A DNA stretch of 10,683 bases from JBGTBQ01 sp041749275 (GTDB lineage Bacteria; Acidobacteriota; Blastocatellia; Pyrinomonadales; Pyrinomonadaceae), in assembly GCA_041749275.1 (NCBI GenBank), contig JBGTBQ010000286.1:1-10683 (forward strand), written 5' to 3'. The translations under genes were made by a program, and so were the position numbers. How positions within the stretch are numbered: position 1 is the stretch's first letter; the number at the start of each line of letters is the position of its first letter. Positions 7,101 to 10,683 of the stretch are shown here, piece after piece. The notes beneath the pieces were generated by a model, which was not told the DNA's origin, searched no databases, and worked only from the letters and a program-made list of their open reading frames with translations.

Positions 7101-10100
7101 TGCGGTCGGGAATTAGCTCGACCTTCTCCTGCGACACGTCGCGGCGCGGCGGCTGTTGCCCGCCCGCGACCCACAGCGTCAACTCACTCTCGTTCGGGCG
7201 CTCGCGGTCGTCCATGATGCGCGCCGTCACGCGGTACACGCCGCCCTTCTTCGGTGTGAACGTGCACTTCACCGGCCCGTCCGTTGACCGCACGGAACAC
7301 TCTTGCGCGTCCGCCTCCTTCTGTACCCACTGGCCCTTCTCGTAAGTCCAGTCGAGCAGCACGGCGCGCATTTTCACCTCGCGGTTCTTGACCAGACCGC
7401 CGTCGAGGTCCGAGACGATGGACTGGACGACGAGCGGCTGGCCTTGTTGGACGAAGGTGCGCTCGCTCTTGAGTCCGACGTAGAGTTCCGACGGATGAAC
7501 GAGCATCGTCGTCGTTGCCGTCCACGCCTGCCGGTTGACATCCGTCACGCTCGCCTGCGCCGTCACGGTCGAAGCGCGCGGCGGGTTGACCGACTCGAAA
7601 TCAATTTTAAGATTGTGCTTGCCGGCGGCGTCCGTCAGTCCCTTGAAAGCCTGCATGTAGGTTTCGCCGCCGCGACCGTAACTCGTGCCGCCCCACCACG
7701 GCGTCCACTTGCCGAAGGTATAGTCGCCCCGGTTCGGCGGCGTGAAGTTGCCGGGCGCGCTCGTCACGTTCCAGTTCACTTCCGCGTTCGGAAGACCGCC
7801 GCCCGCGAAGTAGCTCGCCGCGACGGTTGTTGTCGCCTGTCCCTTGACGAAGTGCGGCCCCTCGCTCGCTTTGGCCGTCACCTCGAATTCGGGTCGGCGA
7901 AACTCCTGCACTTGAAAGTTGTGATAGTGCTGCATCCCGCCCGCGACGCCGGGGCCGCCCTGCGCGTCGAACTGGAGCGAGGTGTTGCCGAGATTCACCG
8001 TCGGCGGCAGTTTGAGTTTCAAATCGAAACCGCCGAGCGCGTTCAACTCCGCCGTGCCCTTCGTCACCTCGTTGCCGCGCGAGTCGCGCAGCATGTAAGA
8101 GACTCTCTCCGCCGCGCCCGCGAGCGCGCCCACATCGCCCATCTTTCCGCCGCCGACGCGACGCACCCAACCCTTGATGCTCACCTCTTCGCCGGGCCGG
8201 TACATTTTCCGGTCGTCGAACACGTACCAGCGCAAATAATCCTGCGCGTCGCGCTTCACCCAACCGCTCCCGCGCTGATACCACTCGCTATGTTCGGGCA
8301 GGATCGCCAGATCGTTCCCGCGCCGCGCGACGAGCACGCCCGTCTCCGTCGCCGTTTGACCGAGCGCGAGACGCGCCACGCCGTCCGCGCCGCTCACGGC
8401 CTTCGCGCCCGAAGGCAGCAGACTCAACTCGACGCCCGCGAGCGGTTGCCCGTCCTTGAGCGAGGTGGCCCACCCGACCAACTCCTCTCTATCCACAAAG
8501 GCATCGAGGCCGATCCCCGTCGCCTGCACCCAAGAGTAAACAGTCTGCCGCTGGTTCCGGTTCTTGACGGGCAGCGTTGATTCGACGACGACGATCACCT
8601 GACCGTGGCCCTCTCTGAGCGCGGGCGCGAGGTCAATGCGCGTCTCCGTCAACTCGTCCGGCTGCGACTTCACCGCAACGGTCTTCGACGAGACGAGACG
8701 GCCCGGCGGCGTGGTCTGTTTCTCCTTCGTCTCCTCGTAATACTGGTTGACGTGGCGCAGGTAGGACGTGAACCGCCGCCAATCTTCGGGCGCGACCGAG
8801 TAGAGACTGACTTTCAAGGTCTGATGGTTGACCGTGTAGACCGAGAAGCGCGGCTGGCTCGCGGGGTCGAGCACGACCATCGTCCCGCCCGTCGAAGTGA
8901 GCATCGGGTCCGCCGCGCCGACGTTGAACGTCACGGTCGCGTTCGTGCCGAGCGTCTGCCCGAACGTGTCGCGCAGAGATGCGTCGAGGGTGACGGTGTA
9001 GGTCGTCCGCCCGCGCTTCACGCCCTGCACGTGAAGCGTGTTGCCGTAGATTTCAATCTTCGCGTCGGGCAGCTCCGGCGAGAAGCGCACCTGCGATTTA
9101 TCGAAAGCCTGCGCGTCGAGCGGGTTCGTGAAGGTGATGCGCCACTGGTCGAACGGCGTGCAGCGCTTGCTCCAGCCGCACTCGTGCGCGCTGACGCGCA
9201 GCGGCCCGTAAGTACGAAAACTGAACTCCTCGGCCTTCGCCGTCACGCGCGGCCCTTCCGCCGAAGGCGTGCCCGGCCCGACCGTCACCGTAATGCCTGC
9301 CGCGCCCGGCAGCGCCGTCCGCACATCGCCGCCCGCATCCACCGCACGCACAGCCAGCCAACGCCCCTTCACCGCCGCGCCCGCCAACCTCTTCACGGTT
9401 TCATCAGCATTGATCTCTTCATCCGTCGCCAGTCTGATTTTCAAATTCGTCGCGCCGCTGCTTAACCGTATCGTCCGCAGCACCGCCGTCGGGTCAACGC
9501 GCTGATCGAACTCCATAAAGATAATCGCGTCGCGCCGGACGGGGCCGCCCTCCGGATACTTCGTCTTCAACTGGACGGGCGGCGTCGAGAACTTCCACGT
9601 CACCGCCTCGCGCAGAGCGCCGCCGCTCGCGGAGCGTGTGCCCGCCGGGACGGTCGCCGTAAACTCGGTCGCCATCGGCAGCCGCTCACCCTCCGGGTCG
9701 AAGAGCAGCGTCTTCGTCCCCAGCCAGCGCCAGCGCCCAGCCACCTGCGGCGAGAGACGCACGGGCACGACCTCCGCGGCCTCGCCCTGCGAAGTCACCG
9801 CCACCATCGGCTGCGAAAAGGTCGCCGAGACCTGCGGCGCGAGCGGCACTTCACCCGTCGGCGACTGTCGCAAGACCTGCAACGCTCCGCCCGTCGCCGC
9901 GTCCGGCGCCTCGCGGCTCTCCTTCGCCGGGAACGCCGCGAGCACCGTCCGTCCCGTCCGCGGAGCCGGCAGCGACCGCTCGCGCAAGTTAAAATCCTGC
10001 TCGTCGCTTTCCTCCACCTTCAGCGGCGGCAGACGTTGCAACACCCTCGCCACCTCGCCCTCGGACAGCTTCGTCGCGGGCGCGGGGCTGCTCGTCGCGG

Positions 10101-10320
10101 CGGGCCGCTGCTCGGATTCTTCGACGCCCTCGCTCAGGCGGAAGCGCAACCCCTGCGGAGTCGTGCCGTCACCAGTCACCCCGGTCTGGCTCATCTCGTT
10201 AATTTCTTCCACACTCTCTCCTAACTCTCTCGCGTGAACCTTCACGCCGGGCGGCATGAGCGCGCTCAGTGTCAACTGTATAACCAACAGCCAAGCGATG
10301 GCGCTTCTGAGATGGGTCAT
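4195..10320 (-). CDS. Exported alpha-2-macroglobulin family protein with thioester
   Basis: This 2041-residue protein belongs to the bacterial alpha-2-macroglobulins, which trap proteases that cut their bait region and then bind them through a thioester. Residues 1-30 look like a cleavable signal peptide (Arg5, hydrophobic 7-22, VHA before the cut). There is no lipobox Cys, unlike E. coli YfhM, so it is likely soluble in the periplasm or outside. A flexible stretch (31-145) precedes Ig-like macroglobulin domains: SPTGEVPLAPQVSATFSQPM is at 153-172 and the MG2-type MYRPGEEVSIKGWVRRV at 706-722. The bait-bearing domain starts at VVVVDESVLALTGY (1214-1227), with a Gly/Pro/Ala-rich bait-like stretch at about 1250-1327. 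The A2M domain begins near NALAVFAPSVTTD (1334-1346). The thioester motif CSEQ is at 1548-1551 in an alpha-toroid domain (about 1510-1850; DGGFGFW 1598-1604). The C-terminal domain carries DPLPAGLEALNP. AGAGGA lies seven nt before the ATG. It is longer than the roughly 1650 residues of YfhM. Confidence 0.95.
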   Translation of the reverse strand: MTHLRSAIAWLLVIQLTLSALMPPGVKVHARELGESVEEINEMSQTGVTGDGTTPQGLRFRLSEGVEESEQRPAATSSPAPATKLSEGEVARVLQRLPPLKVEESDEQDFNLRERSLPAPRTGRTVLAAFPAKESREAPDAATGGALQVLRQSPTGEVPLAPQVSATFSQPMVAVTSQGEAAEVVPVRLSPQVAGRWRWLGTKTLLFDPEGERLPMATEFTATVPAGTRSASGGALREAVTWKFSTPPVQLKTKYPEGGPVRRDAIIFMEFDQRVDPTAVLRTIRLSSGATNLKIRLATDEEINADETVKRLAGAAVKGRWLAVRAVDAGGDVRTALPGAAGITVTVGPGTPSAEGPRVTAKAEEFSFRTYGPLRVSAHECGWSKRCTPFDQWRITFTNPLDAQAFDKSQVRFSPELPDAKIEIYGNTLHVQGVKRGRTTYTVTLDASLRDTFGQTLGTNATVTFNVGAADPMLTSTGGTMVVLDPASQPRFSVYTVNHQTLKVSLYSVAPEDWRRFTSYLRHVNQYYEETKEKQTTPPGRLVSSKTVAVKSQPDELTETRIDLAPALREGHGQVIVVVESTLPVKNRNQRQTVYSWVQATGIGLDAFVDREELVGWATSLKDGQPLAGVELSLLPSGAKAVSGADGVARLALGQTATETGVLVARRGNDLAILPEHSEWYQRGSGWVKRDAQDYLRWYVFDDRKMYRPGEEVSIKGWVRRVGGGKMGDVGALAGAAERVSYMLRDSRGNEVTKGTAELNALGGFDLKLKLPPTVNLGNTSLQFDAQGGPGVAGGMQHYHNFQVQEFRRPEFEVTAKASEGPHFVKGQATTTVAASYFAGGGLPNAEVNWNVTSAPGNFTPPNRGDYTFGKWTPWWGGTSYGRGGETYMQAFKGLTDAAGKHNLKIDFESVNPPRASTVTAQASVTDVNRQAWTATTTMLVHPSELYVGLKSERTFVQQGQPLVVQSIVSDLDGGLVKNREVKMRAVLLDWTYEKGQWVQKEADAQECSVRSTDGPVKCTFTPKKGGVYRVTARIMDDRERPNESELTLWVAGGQQPPRRDVSQEKVELIPDRREYRAGETAEILVQAPFYPAEGVVTLRRSGLVRTERFKMNEPSHTVRVPIEESFTPNIHVQVDLVGAAARVNDKGERDEKLPKRPAFAKGELNLSVPPLARKLQVTATPRDKALEPGGETTVAVEVRDAGGRPVQGSELAVVVVDESVLALTGYRLEDPVSVFYSQRGAEVSDYHTRKDVMLADPGDISIGFGEGRGGAGVRQEFSVQRAYKNGAPPPPPMASPAPAKRARASAGILADSPAEAEEQSGESGAVNLRTDFNALAVFAPSVTTDSNGRAEVKVKVPDNLTRYRVMAVSVAGGKQFGSGESAITARMPLMVRPSAPRFLNFGDRIELPVVVQNQTDNPMEVSVAVRAANAELTDGQGRRVVVPANDRVEVRFPVAASKAGTARFQLGAASGRHADAAEISLPVWTPATTEAFATYGEIDESAAVVQPVRAPANVFPQFGGLELTTSSTQLQALTDAVLYLVAYPYECSEQLSSRVIAVAALKDVLTAFKAKELPSPDEMKKAVARDIKRLQGMQNGDGGFGFWRRGDESWPYVSIHVAHAFTRAKEKGFDVPEEMLNKSKTYLRDIERRIPSYYSPEARRALVAYALYVRNRMGDRDAAKARSLIVAAGGLDKISLEAVGWLLPVLSGDAASAAQVAAIRTHLNNRAEETAGTAHFTSGYSDANYLLLHSNRRADGVILEALIGDQPQSDLIPKVVRGLLAQRKQGRWENTQENAFVLLALDRYFNTYEKVTPNFVARAWLGERYAGEQEFRGRSTDFKQVNVPMHIVAEKTGEQNLILSKEGAGRLYYRIGMRYALTSLKLEAADYGFTVERVYEGLDDPRDVRRDADGTWRIKSGAKVRVRLTLGAPTRRYHVALVDPLPAGLEALNPALAVTEKIPEDQKAQPARRGWWWRQWYEHQNMRDERVEAFTSLLWEGVYTYSYVARATTPGAFVVPPPKAEEMYHPETFGRGSTDRVIVE

Positions 10321-10327
10321 CGAGAAT

Positions 10328-10348
10328 TCCTCTCCGGATAAATTTATC
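10328..10348 (-). promoter_or_regulatory. Ribosome-binding region of the alpha-2-macroglobulin gene with adjoining palindrome
   Basis: On the minus strand AGAGGA (10328-10333) lies seven nt before the ATG at 10320. Just upstream is a perfect 12-bp AT-rich palindrome, GATAAATTTATC (10337-10348), conspicuous in GC-rich surroundings. It may bind a regulator or keep the translation start unstructured; its role is not known. Confidence 0.5.
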
Positions 10349-10490
10349 AGCGGTGCGTTCCAAAGAAGTGCGAGGAGTCAAGCTCTCCTCCCTCATAGTG
10401 AACGGCGGCGCGTGCAAGTCTTGCGGCGCAGGAACCGTTAGAGCGCAGGATGGCGCGGCCCAGCCGTTTCTTCCGACGATTGGCACGGCC

Positions 10491-10519
10491 AGTATAATTA
10501 GACACACCCCAACGGCAAA
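10491..10519 (-). promoter_or_regulatory. Candidate sigma-70 promoter of the alpha-2-macroglobulin gene
   Basis: On the minus strand TATACT (10491-10496, five of six consensus bases) lies 17 nt from TTTGCC (10514-10519, three of six). It is the best -10-like sequence in the upstream region and would give a leader of about 165 nt. The -35 lies in an inner inverted repeat and the outer repeat touches the -10, which suggests possible regulation at this site. Confidence 0.4.
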
Positions 10520-10558
10520 GGTTCCCCAGCAAACTTGCCGCCCTTAGAGCGTGTCTAA
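10498..10558. repeat. Nested inverted repeats over the candidate promoter
   Basis: TTAGACAC (10498-10505) and GTGTCTAA (10551-10558) form an outer 8-bp inverted repeat. Within it CGGCAA (10513-10518) pairs with TTGCCG (10535-10540), extended by GTT (10521-10523) with AAC (10532-10534). This could be an operator, or the remnant of a small inserted element with short terminal repeats. Confidence 0.5.
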
Positions 10559-10575
10559 AAAGCCCCGTGAGGGGC
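10557..10575 (-). terminator. Short terminator-like hairpin upstream of the alpha-2-macroglobulin promoter
   Basis: On the minus strand GCCCC-TCAC-GGGGC (10562-10575) is followed directly by TTTTT (10557-10561). It could stop transcription entering from the right and isolate the promoter. The stem is only five G-C pairs, and the same hairpin belongs to the repeat family described next, so the terminator role is uncertain. Confidence 0.4.
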
Positions 10576-10671
10576 GAAATGTGTGTCGCCCGCGCCGCTC
10601 TCCCCTTGTTCTTTCAAGCCCCGGAGGGGCGGCAGCGCCTACCATGTCGCTCCTCACGGAGCTTCAGCGAC
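10561..10671. repeat. Cluster of three short hairpin repeats at the right edge
   Basis: Three related units occur. AGCCCCGTGAGGGGCGAAATG (stem 10562-10566 with 10571-10575) and AGCCCCGGAGGGGCGGCA (10618-10622 with 10626-10630) lie on plus. AGCTCCGTGAGGAGCGACATG lies on minus (10649-10653 with 10658-10662); this third unit also has a competing outer stem, GTCGCT (10646-10651) with AGCGAC (10666-10671). The second and third units face each other. The pattern is that of dispersed REP-like elements. No gene is visible between 10321 and the window end. Confidence 0.7.
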
Positions 10672-10683
10672 CTCATGTCACGC

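Noticed and set aside
7303..8580. A 425-codon open frame on the plus strand inside the macroglobulin gene
   Set aside because: It is antisense to a well-supported gene; its Arg/His/Ala-rich product has no domain pattern and arises because GC-rich codons leave few stops on the opposite strand. The same holds for the frames at 4780-5739, 8605-9465 and 9638-10237.
10199..10532. Two minus-strand frames upstream of and overlapping the macroglobulin start
   Set aside because: Their products are Arg-rich and unordered; they run through the candidate promoter and leader. The one at 10347-10532 begins with TTG and has no clear start signal.

Overview
The window is GC-rich bacterial DNA. It most resembles a chromosome of the phylum Acidobacteriota, possibly class Blastocatellia. 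I infer this from gene style (a very long alpha-2-macroglobulin, an MscS channel fused to a cyclic-nucleotide domain, a small acidic protein of a type I cannot name) and from families of short hairpin repeats between genes. No marker gene confirms it.

Layout, left to right. A minus-strand gene seems to start at position 23 and run off the left edge; its ribosome-binding site lies inside a strong hairpin (27-86). Next, also on minus, is an MscS-family channel with a C-terminal cyclic-nucleotide-binding domain (154-1743). Upstream of it are an intergenic stretch with a 23-bp perfect inverted repeat (1831-1900) and a 69-residue acidic orphan protein (1914-2123). A divergent intergenic region (2124-2428) leads to a plus-strand multi-pass membrane protein that looks like a GT-C-type glycosyltransferase (2429-3919). 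A convergent intergenic region follows, holding two mirror-image copies of a hairpin repeat unit and a bidirectional-looking terminator. The right 60% is a single minus-strand gene for a 2041-residue exported alpha-2-macroglobulin with an intact thioester motif (4195-10320). Its upstream region has a candidate promoter, nested inverted repeats, a short terminator-like hairpin and a second family of hairpin repeats reaching the right edge.

Function. All three recognisable proteins act at the envelope: an ion channel possibly gated by an intracellular nucleotide, a membrane enzyme probably using lipid-linked sugars, and a protease trap. Nothing shows that they form one pathway. The small orphan, the channel and the edge gene share a strand and could be transcribed together. 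The alpha-2-macroglobulin gene appears to be its own unit, bounded by terminators. Its usual partner in many bacteria, penicillin-binding protein 1C, is not in the window. I found no RNA genes, CRISPR array, transposase or phage genes.
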